Positions 51,833 to 61,700 of a stretch of 64,000 nt of DNA are shown here, piece after piece. The position numbers and the translations under genes were made by a program. The notes under the pieces are model-generated. The model was given only the letters and a program-made list of their open reading frames with translations, was not told the DNA's origin and ran no database searches. Each line of letters starts with the position of its first letter. The first letter of the stretch is position 1. Origin of the DNA: Dyadobacter luteus (lineage in GTDB: Bacteria > Bacteroidota > Bacteroidia > Cytophagales > Spirosomataceae); assembly GCF_003383615.1 (NCBI RefSeq), contig NZ_QNUL01000026.1, positions 35,338 through 99,337 of the forward strand. The letters run 5' to 3'.

Positions 51833-53176
51833 ATGTTAGCTTCTTTTTTAACTTTTATTAACCAGCTCGGAGTTGACCTGAACAGCAAACCAACCTTACT
51901 TACAGTAAGCGGAGGTGTGGATTCTGTTGTGATGGCCGACCTGTTTCATTCAGCAGGATTAAAGGCTGCTATCGCACATTGTAATTTTGGATTGAGAGGT
52001 GAAGATTCAGATGGCGATGAGTTGTTTGTGAAGGATCTGGCGAGCCGCTATCAGTTTCCTTTTTATGTCAGACATTTTGAGACAAAAAGTTACGCAAAGC
52101 AAAACGGTGTTTCCACGCAGATGGCTGCCAGGGACTTACGTTATAATTGGTTTGAAGAAATAAGAAAGGACGGTTTCGGGTATATCGCCACTGCGCATCA
52201 TGCGAACGACGCACTGGAAACGGTGTTGCTCAATCTGGTGAGGGGAACAGGGATTGCCGGACTTTGCGGTATACACCCGGTGAAAGGAAATCTTTTGCGG
52301 CCCATGTTATTTGCCGATAAAGATCAGATTATTGCCCATGCTCATGAGCGCGGATTGTCCTGGCGGGAAGATGTATCCAACGACTCTGTAGACTACAAGA
52401 GAAATCTTATAAGAAAAGCAGTAGTGCCGGTGTTAAAACAATTGAATCCGTCATTGGAAGATACATTTCAGGTTACAGCTGAGAAGATCAGAGCTGCGGA
52501 TGGGTTGCTAACTGCTCATTTGACCGATTGGAAAACTGATTTTGAAGAAAAGGAATCGGGAGAACTGGTCATTCCGAAAGTTAAACTGACTGGAATACAG
52601 GATGCAGCCTATTTGCTCTGGTCGGTTATTGAGGACCTGGGTTTCTCGTATATTCAGTCCAGACAAATTGTCTCTGTTATGGACGGCGAACCAGGGGCGT
52701 TCTTTTTCTCAGCTACGCATCAACTATTGATAGAAAGAGATGCTCTGATTGTAAGAGCGAAGTCTGTTACGGAAGGCAAAATCAGGACGTATATGAATGG
52801 CGTTGGAGAGTTTGTGTCCGACGGCGCCAGAATTACCGTCACAGAAGTCAATGGCGAAATAGAACCAGGCAAAGACCGGCATATCATTTATCTTAAATCG
52901 GAAGCACTTAAATTTCCTTTGATCGCCAGGAACTGGGAGCACGGAGACGTATTCTGTCCTTTCGGAATGAAAGGGAAAAGGAAAAAAGTCAGTGATGTAC
53001 TCATTGACGCCAAATATTCCAGGTTTGAAAAAGAGAAAGTAAAAGTGCTCACCGATGCTGATGGACAAATTCTCTGGCTCATAGGAATAAGAACCGACGA
53101 ACGCCAGCGAATAGGAGAGGGCGTTCAACAGCTTTTCAGGGTGGAGTGGAAGGAAAATGCAATTCGTCTAAACTGA
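51833..53176 (+). CDS. tilS: tRNA(Ile)-lysidine synthase
   Basis: A 447-residue PP-loop ATPase that adds lysine to C34 of the isoleucine CAU-anticodon tRNA, making it read AUA. The ATP loop is TVSGGVDSVVMADLF. IAHCNFGLRGEDSDGDE and ATAHHANDALETVLLNLVRGTGIAGL are the family signatures. The C-terminal TilS_C domain is present (RNWEHGDVFCPFGMKGKRKKVSDVLIDAK region). A hairpin of unknown role lies between it and the divergent OstA gene. Confidence 0.95.
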   Translation: MLASFLTFINQLGVDLNSKPTLLTVSGGVDSVVMADLFHSAGLKAAIAHCNFGLRGEDSDGDELFVKDLASRYQFPFYVRHFETKSYAKQNGVSTQMAARDLRYNWFEEIRKDGFGYIATAHHANDALETVLLNLVRGTGIAGLCGIHPVKGNLLRPMLFADKDQIIAHAHERGLSWREDVSNDSVDYKRNLIRKAVVPVLKQLNPSLEDTFQVTAEKIRAADGLLTAHLTDWKTDFEEKESGELVIPKVKLTGIQDAAYLLWSVIEDLGFSYIQSRQIVSVMDGEPGAFFFSATHQLLIERDALIVRAKSVTEGKIRTYMNGVGEFVSDGARITVTEVNGEIEPGKDRHIIYLKSEALKFPLIARNWEHGDVFCPFGMKGKRKKVSDVLIDAKYSRFEKEKVKVLTDADGQILWLIGIRTDERQRIGEGVQQLFRVEWKENAIRLN

Positions 53177-53810
53177 ACGCTGAGCTTTCACAAAACTTTT
53201 GAAAAGGAGCTATCCACGATAGTTCCTTTTTTTTGTCTCCACCCATTTGTAAAGGTGTACATAGGAAATTTCGTTTCCAAAAACGCTTCAGGTTGGGTAC
53301 TTAATCGTACCTGTCAGTATAAACTGTCTACAGATCAACTGCGTGGTTGTGTGGTGAAAACTATTTTTCATACTACATTTTTATCGTAAAATCTCTATGA
53401 GGTAGAATGTTTAACTACCTGATAACTAGATTTAAATAGGGTGTCCTTCTCCTCTGTTGCGTATTTGTTCGCAGTGTAGCCGCGAACCGGTTACATAAAC
53501 GGTCAAAGCAAAATTTTTCGACCATAATTGAAAATTTTTTCACCTATCCGAGTCGTCAAAAGTTAATTATTTAGCACCTGTTTATAGACGAATGTTTGCT
53601 GTATATGTAAATATGTTCATGCATTTGTTTGTTTTTCCTCACATTATAACTAAACCACTCATACATGCACTAGACATTATCTTCTTCTCATTCCTTCATA
53701 GCGCTGCTTGCTATGTGGGAGTACCTTCCCGGAAAACCATACTGAAAATCAGTATTGGTTCTCAACTAGCTTGATTTCGATACACAACTATTCCAATCAA
53801 CAAATTTTCT
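53177..53810 (+). other. Intergenic region before the first giant secreted protein
   Basis: 634 bases without a convincing gene. It begins with the tilS terminator; the rest is AT-rich. A 60-codon frame at 53592-53774 has no coding character. No clear promoter match was found, so the control region of the following gene remains undefined. Confidence 0.6.
53202..53234 (+). terminator. tilS terminator
   Basis: AAAAGGAGCTATC (53202-53214) pairs with GATAGTTCCTTTT (53218-53230, one wobble) around a 3-base loop and continues into a run of T. Confidence 0.85.
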
Positions 53811-56800
53811 ATGCTAAACTATTACACAACACAAAACTGCTTAGTCAGAAACGTCAGTCGCATGGTATGTGCGGCTGTCCTATTATTGATGGCAATTACT
53901 TTTGCTAACGGGCAGCCTTGTCCAGCAATTCCTGCAACTACAACAAATCTTAACTTTGTTACAGGTACCAACGACACGCACGTATATCCTTCGATCCGCC
54001 CATCAGGCAGGCCTGGAGTTAACAACGCGGGCGGAGGTATTTTAGGCACGTCGGCAAGTGCAGGAAGTATTTATCCACTTAAAACTTTCACTGTTCATCC
54101 TGAATGGACAGATGGGACGATGGGCTGGACCGTACTTAGATTTGAATATCTGGTAACACGCGGTGCGGCATTCGAAATTAAGGTATACAATGGCGATGGG
54201 ACTTCCACAACGCCAGTACATACCGTAACACCGGCAAACGCCGCCAGCTACAGGGATCAAGCCACTGACGTGGCTTTCACGCACGCCTACCAGGGACCTG
54301 TAACGGTGACGTTTCAAAGTACCTCTCCCGGTACTGCTGATAATTTTGATATCGAAATTAATTACCAAACCGGTGACAAACTCATAACGACTCCGTTGGG
54401 GTATCAGACTACTTACTGGGAAAGCTATATTACGCCCAACTCGTATCTTTTTATCGATTCGAAGCCCGGGTCTGCTTCCACGAAAGCAGTTGGTTACTTT
54501 GGTGCAAACAAACAATTGGTTTCAAGCGAAGCATCATGGTGCATCGACTACGGAAAGGGATCACCTCGCCGTGGCAATTTTTTCATTGGACAGTACCGGT
54601 ATTACCCCACTGCACGCCCGGATCTTGATAACGACGGAACTGTCACGAATGATGATAAACTCATGACTGCGCGACTGATTTACATTCTTCAACACGCGCC
54701 TACCCCGTTAACTACTTTTGCGAATAGCAACGAGGTGCGGGCGGCTATAGATGACATTACGCATTTTAAAACTGGTGGGCCGGCTTTAGCAGCAGCGGCG
54801 ATTGCTGCCATCCCAAGTCTGCGTTCCCCGGCGGAACCTACTTTCTCGATCACAGGTCCTGCGGCACCTGTGCCCGCGGGAACTAGTCAGGATTTTGTAG
54901 TCAACCTGACCAATGATGGCGGGCACCCGAGGGTTTACAAACTGAAAATCCCGGCTGGTGTAACAGTCAATTCCGTTACCGGTACAGGGGTAACCTACAA
55001 TAGCGGGGATCAGACCATCACGTTTGGCTCTGCTACTGGCTCAGCCACGGTTAAGGTTACCAGCGTCACTGCCGGAACTGCCACGATTGGTGTAGCTTAT
55101 GAACAACCAGGTTTCTGGAACGTTGATAATCTCGTTGTATTTGAGCCTTGTGACTCTCATCCTACCCATCAAGGCTTCTTAGGACTGAGCAAATCGGAAA
55201 AGCCTTATCCGTTCCGCGAAGCATCAGGTACCTGGAGCGCTGCTTTGGATTACGGTGACTTGCCAAATGGCTATGCTACCGCCAGTGCATCCAACGGACC
55301 TTCCCACGCAATTACTGCATACAATGCAACCACACATACATCCAGCCTGATGCTGGGTTCTCAAATTGATGCGGAAGCAGATGGTGTAGCAGGTGCGGTA
55401 GCTGATGGTGATAACATTGCAGGCTTAAACGATGAGGATGCCATTACACAGTTTCCTACACTGGCTATCGGTCAAACGACTTACAGCGTTACAGTACCGG
55501 TTACAAACACAACTGGAGCGACTGCTACCGTAAAAGGCTGGATTGATTTTAACCGGGATGGTGCTTTTGGTGCCGGTGAAGAAGCGACTCAGACTGTTAA
55601 TAATGGTGGTACTTCTGTTACACTTAGCTGGTCGGGCTTTACTCCTGCGGCAGCTGCCGGAGCTGTCTATGCACGTTTCCGTATTGCTTCTGTTGCCTCC
55701 GAAATTGCTTTGCCAACGGGAGCAGCCAACAGTGGAGAAGTAGAAGATTACAGATTGTTTATCGGCGTTACAGTTTCAGGAACCGTGTTCCACGACATGA
55801 ACTATAACAGAATCATTGATTCAGGCGAAAATTTCACAAGCCTGCCTGCACCGATGTATGTATACATGGTTAAGGATAACGTCATTGTGGATGCGGCAAC
55901 AGTAGCTGCCAACGGTACTTATTTACTTACTGCCCCTGCCAACGGGACTTCTGCGATACACCAATCTGCACTTCAGTATCCTATCGGCACAAACACCAGC
56001 ACCACTCCGATCGACCGCACACCGCCAACCGATTGGAAAAGGACAGGTGAAAATGCCGGTGGTAATAACAATGGTACCAACCCGGACAACACTGCTGACG
56101 GTATACTTTCAGTTACCGTGACCAACGTAAACCTGATCAACAGAAACTTTGGTATTATTGGCAACGCCGGTGCAAGTGGTGGTTATGATGTCTGTATATC
56201 AGATCAATCCGTCCTACCTCTTGCCGACTTCATTTATGGACAAGATCTCGGGGGAACATGGTCATATGTGTCCGGATCTGGGATAACTTTCAACGCGGCT
56301 GCAGGTACTATTCAATTGACAAGTTCGGCAACGACAAGCACCTATCGCTACGACGTTGGTGGAAACTTTAGCATCGCAACTGTTCGTGTCAGACAGCTAC
56401 CGGTAAAAACCCAAAGTATTACGATTTGCGAGGGGCAGTCCTATTGTGTCACAAACCCTGCCGGAGGAGATGCCAGAGTGATTGCACGTGGGGATACATA
56501 CTGCCACACGACAGGTGGTGTGTATACGGACACTTTAAGTATGGCTGGTCAATATGGTTGTGACAGTATTGTGGTCACTACGCTGACAGTTATCCCAACA
56601 CCGAATGCAGGTGCGGATGGTAATACAGCTGTTTGTTCCAACAGCACCACACCAATCAACCTGTTTGACCTGATCACAGGCGAACAAACCGTCGGTGTAT
56701 GGGCCAGAACATCGGGTACAGGCGGTACTTTCAATGCAGGCGCGGGCACATTCACCCCGGCAGCTGGTGCAACGAACAGCACATTTAGCTATACCGTTAC

Positions 56801-58256
56801 GGGTGCTAATTCATGCGGGAGCGATGTAAGTGTTGCCACTGTCACGCTGAACAATTGTTCTGTACTCATTGCCGGAAGTGTCTGGAATGACGGTAATGGC
56901 AATGCTGTAAAAAATGCAGGTGAATCTCCGGTAAGTGGAAATAACACCAACAACGGCGGTGCCTCAGTGCCAACCGGCGGAAATGTTTATGCTAATCTGG
57001 TGGATGGAACCGGTGCAGTATTGCAGTCGGTTCAGGTGAATCCGGACGGAACTTTTGCCTTTGCCGGAGTTGCTCAGAACCTTCCTTACAAGGTAGTTCT
57101 TACAACAACTTCTCAATCTGCCGGAACCGTTCTTACAGCCGGAAGCGGACCTGCCAACTGGCTACCGACTGGTACCAGCCTGAACGGAGTACCAAGTGCA
57201 GGCAATACAGCCTATGTTATAGATCTTGGAACTGTAACGGCGAATGTAAGTAATGCGGATTTTGGAATCCAGAGACCACCGGTAGCAGATGCGAAGACTT
57301 TCGTGGTAGCTAATACTGCATTTAGTCCAACACCTTCGTCTCCTTTCCCTGCGGTGACAGGTTACCAGGCTATTCCGGCTTCTTCGTCTTCTTTAACGGG
57401 TTACCCAACGGGAGGTTCTCTTTCCGGATCCGATGCAGAGGATTGTGCTGCTGCTGGTACTTGTAACACAGGAACGGGTACGACGTTCACGATAGAGACG
57501 ATTAATTCGAATACCAAGCTGTATTACAATTTCGGATCAGGACCAGTAGAAATCACCGGAAACACTGTAATACCAAATTTCAACGTAAATAATCTGGTGA
57601 TTTATGGACAAAATGGTGGCGGAACTACCGGAAACGAATTTGGTTTCGAGTATACCATTACAGACAAAGCAGGAGTTAAAAGTGCTCCGGTGGTCTACGA
57701 GATCCAGACACAATCTGCGCTTCCTGTAACGTTGATCAGTTTCGATGTAGTGGCAGAAGGTAAAACTGCAAATCTGAAATGGGCTACATCAAGCGAAGCT
57801 AACAGCAAAGGTTTTGAAGTTGAGCGCAGTGTAGAAACCGGCTCATGGACAACAATCGGGTATGTTGCGTCGCAGAACAGTAACAGCAGTTCTCAGCTGA
57901 CCTACAATTTCAGTGATGCATCGCCAGCGAGAGGCATCAATTACTATCGTCTGAAAATGATAGACCTGGATGGTACTTCTGCTTACAGCCGCATCAGATC
58001 GTTGAAAGTTGATAAGGCAGCGATGAGTTTGGTAGCTTATCCAAACCCTGTTGTGAATGGCAAACTTACCATTGATGTATCAGGTTCAGGATCGTATCAG
58101 GCAGATGTATACAACCTGAGTGGTGTGCTTGTACTGCAGCACAATCTGGGTGCGAGTCGTGAACTGAATGTGAGTAACCTTACTTCCGGCATGTATTTGC
58201 TACGGGTTAAGTCTGCTGACGGAGAAGTGAAGACAAAGACATTTGTTGTGAAATAA
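53811..58256 (+). CDS. Giant secreted modular protein with GEVED, SdrD-B and T9SS domains
   Basis: A 1481-residue protein with a signal peptide (RMVCAAVLLLMAITFANGQ). An N-terminal part of about 470 residues contains a dockerin-like calcium segment (DLDNDGTVTNDDKLMTARL). It is followed by a GEVED domain (about 475-655, ending SGEVEDYRLFI). An SdrD-B-like repeat (about 654-780, SGTVFHDMNYNRIIDSGENF) is next. Then come PKD-like and TICEGQSYCV...CDSIVVTTLTV modules (790-1015), a second SdrD-B repeat (1018-1150), a fibronectin-like LKWATSSEANSKGFEVERS module and the C-terminal type A sorting domain (AYPNPVVNGKLTI...MYLLRVKSADG). It is exported by type IX secretion and is probably a surface adhesin. 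It has its own terminator. Confidence 0.92.
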   Translation: MLNYYTTQNCLVRNVSRMVCAAVLLLMAITFANGQPCPAIPATTTNLNFVTGTNDTHVYPSIRPSGRPGVNNAGGGILGTSASAGSIYPLKTFTVHPEWTDGTMGWTVLRFEYLVTRGAAFEIKVYNGDGTSTTPVHTVTPANAASYRDQATDVAFTHAYQGPVTVTFQSTSPGTADNFDIEINYQTGDKLITTPLGYQTTYWESYITPNSYLFIDSKPGSASTKAVGYFGANKQLVSSEASWCIDYGKGSPRRGNFFIGQYRYYPTARPDLDNDGTVTNDDKLMTARLIYILQHAPTPLTTFANSNEVRAAIDDITHFKTGGPALAAAAIAAIPSLRSPAEPTFSITGPAAPVPAGTSQDFVVNLTNDGGHPRVYKLKIPAGVTVNSVTGTGVTYNSGDQTITFGSATGSATVKVTSVTAGTATIGVAYEQPGFWNVDNLVVFEPCDSHPTHQGFLGLSKSEKPYPFREASGTWSAALDYGDLPNGYATASASNGPSHAITAYNATTHTSSLMLGSQIDAEADGVAGAVADGDNIAGLNDEDAITQFPTLAIGQTTYSVTVPVTNTTGATATVKGWIDFNRDGAFGAGEEATQTVNNGGTSVTLSWSGFTPAAAAGAVYARFRIASVASEIALPTGAANSGEVEDYRLFIGVTVSGTVFHDMNYNRIIDSGENFTSLPAPMYVYMVKDNVIVDAATVAANGTYLLTAPANGTSAIHQSALQYPIGTNTSTTPIDRTPPTDWKRTGENAGGNNNGTNPDNTADGILSVTVTNVNLINRNFGIIGNAGASGGYDVCISDQSVLPLADFIYGQDLGGTWSYVSGSGITFNAAAGTIQLTSSATTSTYRYDVGGNFSIATVRVRQLPVKTQSITICEGQSYCVTNPAGGDARVIARGDTYCHTTGGVYTDTLSMAGQYGCDSIVVTTLTVIPTPNAGADGNTAVCSNSTTPINLFDLITGEQTVGVWARTSGTGGTFNAGAGTFTPAAGATNSTFSYTVTGANSCGSDVSVATVTLNNCSVLIAGSVWNDGNGNAVKNAGESPVSGNNTNNGGASVPTGGNVYANLVDGTGAVLQSVQVNPDGTFAFAGVAQNLPYKVVLTTTSQSAGTVLTAGSGPANWLPTGTSLNGVPSAGNTAYVIDLGTVTANVSNADFGIQRPPVADAKTFVVANTAFSPTPSSPFPAVTGYQAIPASSSSLTGYPTGGSLSGSDAEDCAAAGTCNTGTGTTFTIETINSNTKLYYNFGSGPVEITGNTVIPNFNVNNLVIYGQNGGGTTGNEFGFEYTITDKAGVKSAPVVYEIQTQSALPVTLISFDVVAEGKTANLKWATSSEANSKGFEVERSVETGSWTTIGYVASQNSNSSSQLTYNFSDASPARGINYYRLKMIDLDGTSAYSRIRSLKVDKAAMSLVAYPNPVVNGKLTIDVSGSGSYQADVYNLSGVLVLQHNLGASRELNVSNLTSGMYLLRVKSADGEVKTKTFVVK

Positions 58257-58277
58257 AAGTCTGTTGGATTATTGTAT

Positions 58278-58320
58278 ACAGAAAAGGCATGAGGTTTTGA
58301 CCTCATGCCTTTTCTGTTTT
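58278..58320 (+). terminator. Terminator of the first giant protein gene
   Basis: A perfect 18-base stem (58278-58295 with 58300-58317) with a 4-base loop, followed by TTT, 21 bases after the stop. Confidence 0.92.
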
Positions 58321-58621
58321 ATCCTCTTAAATATATTTTAAATTCAAGCTGTTATTAATTCATAAAAAGTAACATTTAAGTGTGATTTTTTATGCGTACA
58401 AAAAAATCAGTCTTTAAAGGAAAGAATTTCTACCATTTGTGTCATGTAAAATATTAATATTTATCACTGTGAAAAATTATCATTTTAACTATCTGCTTAT
58501 AGTGTTTAATTTTTTACGATAAGCATAACAGACCTAATTATAGTTTTCAATTCATTTAAGTGTTATTTGTGTAAATAATTAATTATTGTTTTGGTAATCA
58601 GTTGTTTGTGTTTTCTAGTTG

Positions 58622-58661
58622 ATGCATACTGTATTTTTTATTTATAAAATATAGTATGCAT
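58622..58661 (+). repeat. 16-base inverted repeat in the leader region
   Basis: ATGCATACTGTATTTT (58622-58637) and AAAATATAGTATGCAT (58646-58661) pair with a single G-U, 8-base loop. A T-rich run (TTTGTTTTTT) follows, so it is terminator-like although it lies upstream of a gene. It could also be a protein-binding palindrome. Confidence 0.75.
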
Positions 58662-58679
58662 TTGTTTTTTAAATATTCG

Positions 58680-58700
58680 TCATTAATTTATTATTAATGA
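58680..58700 (+). repeat. 8-base inverted repeat in the leader region
   Basis: TCATTAAT (58680-58687) and ATTAATGA (58693-58700) with a 5-base loop, 73 bases before the ATG at 58773. Confidence 0.55.
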
Positions 58701-58772
58701 TTTTAAAAGGATAGGTAATATTCCTATTGTATAGATAAAATTTAATTCTAATTGAACCAAAAAAGTAACGTT

Positions 58773-61700
58773 ATGAAAGTTGACATTTACAAAAAGTATT
58801 ATCTCCTTTTACATTATTTGAACAGGAGGAGGTTTCGGATACGGGAGTTGCTGTTTTTTATTTTATTGCTTTCTCATGGTGTAATTGTCAGGGCGCAGGT
58901 CATCACTGATTATGTGATTAGCGGCACCGTCTATCAGGATACCAATGGAGCCATAGGAGGCGTAGGCGGCACCCCCATCAATGGCACAACTATTCCGTTG
59001 TTTGTCAATCTGTATCGTCCAAACGGGAGTTTTCTGGCGAGTGGGAGCGTCGCCGTTAACGGTACTTATTCAATTATTGGAGTTACGGCAATGAATGGTT
59101 ACCGCGCGCAATTGAGTAGAGTTCAAGGAACCAGTAGCAGTACTTTTTCGGCCGGGGCGCCATTACAGAGTGGTCTGGTAAATGTAAGCAGCAGCGAAAC
59201 ACCGAGCGATGCAGATGGAGTAATAACAATTAATGCGCCTGGCAACATCAGTGGTAACAATTTTGGAATCCAGTACGCACCCATTGCAGGAAATGGAGCT
59301 AATATAACTGCAAATTTGGGTGGCACTTTGCAGGCAGCTGTACCGGGAAGCACGTTTAATAATCTGACGATCAGTCGTGATCCGGATGGTACGTTAGAGA
59401 AAATCCGAATTACTGGTTTTCCTACAAATACCACAAGCATCGTGATCAATGGTACGTCTTACACTTCGGGTTCATGGCCTGCCGGCGGTGTGACAATATC
59501 TACTACGGCAACGGGTAGTCCCATTTGGCCTATAAGTGTGGATCCGAACTTTGAAGGAAATAGTAGCACTGTCACCATTAGTTTTGTAAGTATAGATAAT
59601 GCGGGCAGCCAATCCTCCAATATGGGAACTGCAGTAGTTAGTTTTACCGCACCGCCAGTTAGCGTTACCGGTACAGTGTATGAAGATACAAATGGCAACG
59701 CGATCTTGGACGGGACCGAAGCAGGTACCAGGGCCAATGCTACAGCACTGTATGCCTATCTGGTAAACAGCGTTGGTACTGTGGTGTATGCGGGAGAAGT
59801 GACTTCGAATGGAACTTACAGTTTGCTTGCCAGTCAGAATCAGAGCTATACCATACAGCTTTCGGCTTTGCAGTATCCAGTAGGTACCAGTGTTTTGATA
59901 ACACCTGTTAATCATAATTTACCAACGGCTCCCAAATTCTGGATCAACAGCAGCGAGAATGGCAATAACAACAGTGGCCCGGGTGATGGTACTCCTGATG
60001 GAATATTGGCAGTTACGGTAGGTACGAGTAACGTTGCCAACCAAAATTTTGGTTTAGCGGACAGGTGTGATCCGGTTGCTTCCGGATTACCGGATTCGGA
60101 TGGAGACGGAGTAACTGATGTGTGCGATCTGGACGATGACAATGATGGTATTCCTGATACTGATGAAAATGCTTGTGTAAGCCTCAATGCACTGTTGGGT
60201 GGCTATCCTGGCAATGTGACAATGATATTGCCGTCTCATTTTGGTGTTCCGAACAGTGGTACGCCTCAAATAGGTCTTTCCCCCATGACTGCTGATCTCA
60301 GTCATCTTTTCGGTTACCCCAATAACTCCGGTGCTGTAATTATTACTGTAACCAATGCCAACGTACATCCCACCTCCGATGCATTTTATGTACGTGGAGA
60401 TTTGCCCGTAACAAAATGGCATATCGGTGGTTCGGTGGCATCAGTCGGTGTTGTAGAGCATGGACGCGAATATTATGGTAACCAACGCAGGACCATCAAT
60501 CTTAAAACGCATCAGTCAGGATTAACCAATCAAACGGCAACGCAAGCGAATGAATGGATAAGCGGAGTGAATGCCAACGAATTTTACCTGGAGAACACCA
60601 ACAATAGTTATACTCAGGAAATTTCGAGGACAGACGGGACCTTATTCCTTGCACTGCTGGATTACGAAGAAAAGAATTTTGAACTTCATACCAATGATGT
60701 GGGGCTGGCGCACTGGAGCACCTATTTTGTCAGAATTACAACTGAATGTGATAATGATAAAGATGGTATTCCTAACCGCCTGGATTTGGATAGCGACGGT
60801 GATCTTTGCTTCGATGCCATTGAGGGGACGGGTAACTTCACTTACGCGGACGTGGACGCTAATGGTCGTCTTACTGCATCCACAAACGCAAACGGACAGC
60901 CGGCTGTTACGCCGCAGGGTGTTGGAAGCAGCCTTAACGCAGCAGTGCAAAATTGTAATTTCAGCATAAGCGGTACCATATTCAATGATAACAACGGTAC
61001 CATCGGAAATGCTGACGGTGTACCAGTTAACGGAACTGGCACCGGAGCCAATCCTCTTGATCTTGTAGTGAATCTGTATGATGCTTTAGGAAATTTCATT
61101 ACCAGTGCAGCAGTACAAAGCAATGGTACCTACACCATAACCAACGTTCCGACCAATACAGGATATCAGGTGCAGTTGAATACGGCAGCCAATGTAGGCC
61201 AGGTTGGAGAAAATATCACTGCTAATCCAGGTACATTGCCAGGCACTTTTGCACATGTGAGTAGCAGCGACAATGTAACTCCGACAGATGGTATCAATAT
61301 AGTGGATGTAACACAGGTGGTTACCGGCATTAATTTTGGTATTAATGAACCACCCGTCGCTGTAGGAACTTCCCCTTCATCGCAGACCAACCCTGGTGGT
61401 ACTACAAGTGTGGATGTAAGCAATAGTTTCGTCGGAACTGACCAGAACAGTGGTAATATCACAAGTCTTACAATTACAACTTTCCCAACTGGTGCTACCA
61501 GTATTACGGTAGTTACAACAACCTACTATCCGACCCTGGGAGACATTCCCGGAGGGTGCTCAACCTGTGCTGTGTTCCCGCCAACTGGTATTTCTGTATC
61601 TACCAGTAATGCTGGTGTTCCCACTGAGCCCATCAGTGTAGATCCGGCTGCGGACGGTGCAACTTCGGTGGGTATTCAGTTTACAGTTACTGACAATGCA

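Larger units (their letters stand above)
58257..58751 (+). other. AT-rich intergenic region with inverted repeats
   Basis: 495 bases, very AT-rich, without a gene. It starts with the terminator of the previous gene and contains a GCTTAT/ATAAGC pair (58495-58500 with 58519-58524), a 16-base inverted repeat at 58622-58661 and an 8-base one at 58680-58700. They lie in front of the second giant protein and could act in its 5' leader. Confidence 0.65.

Noticed and set aside
53592..53774. 60-codon plus-strand frame MFAVYVNMFMH...
   Set aside because: No recognisable family and an odd composition (Phe/Ile/His-rich). It lies in an AT-rich intergenic region with no initiation context; treated as chance.
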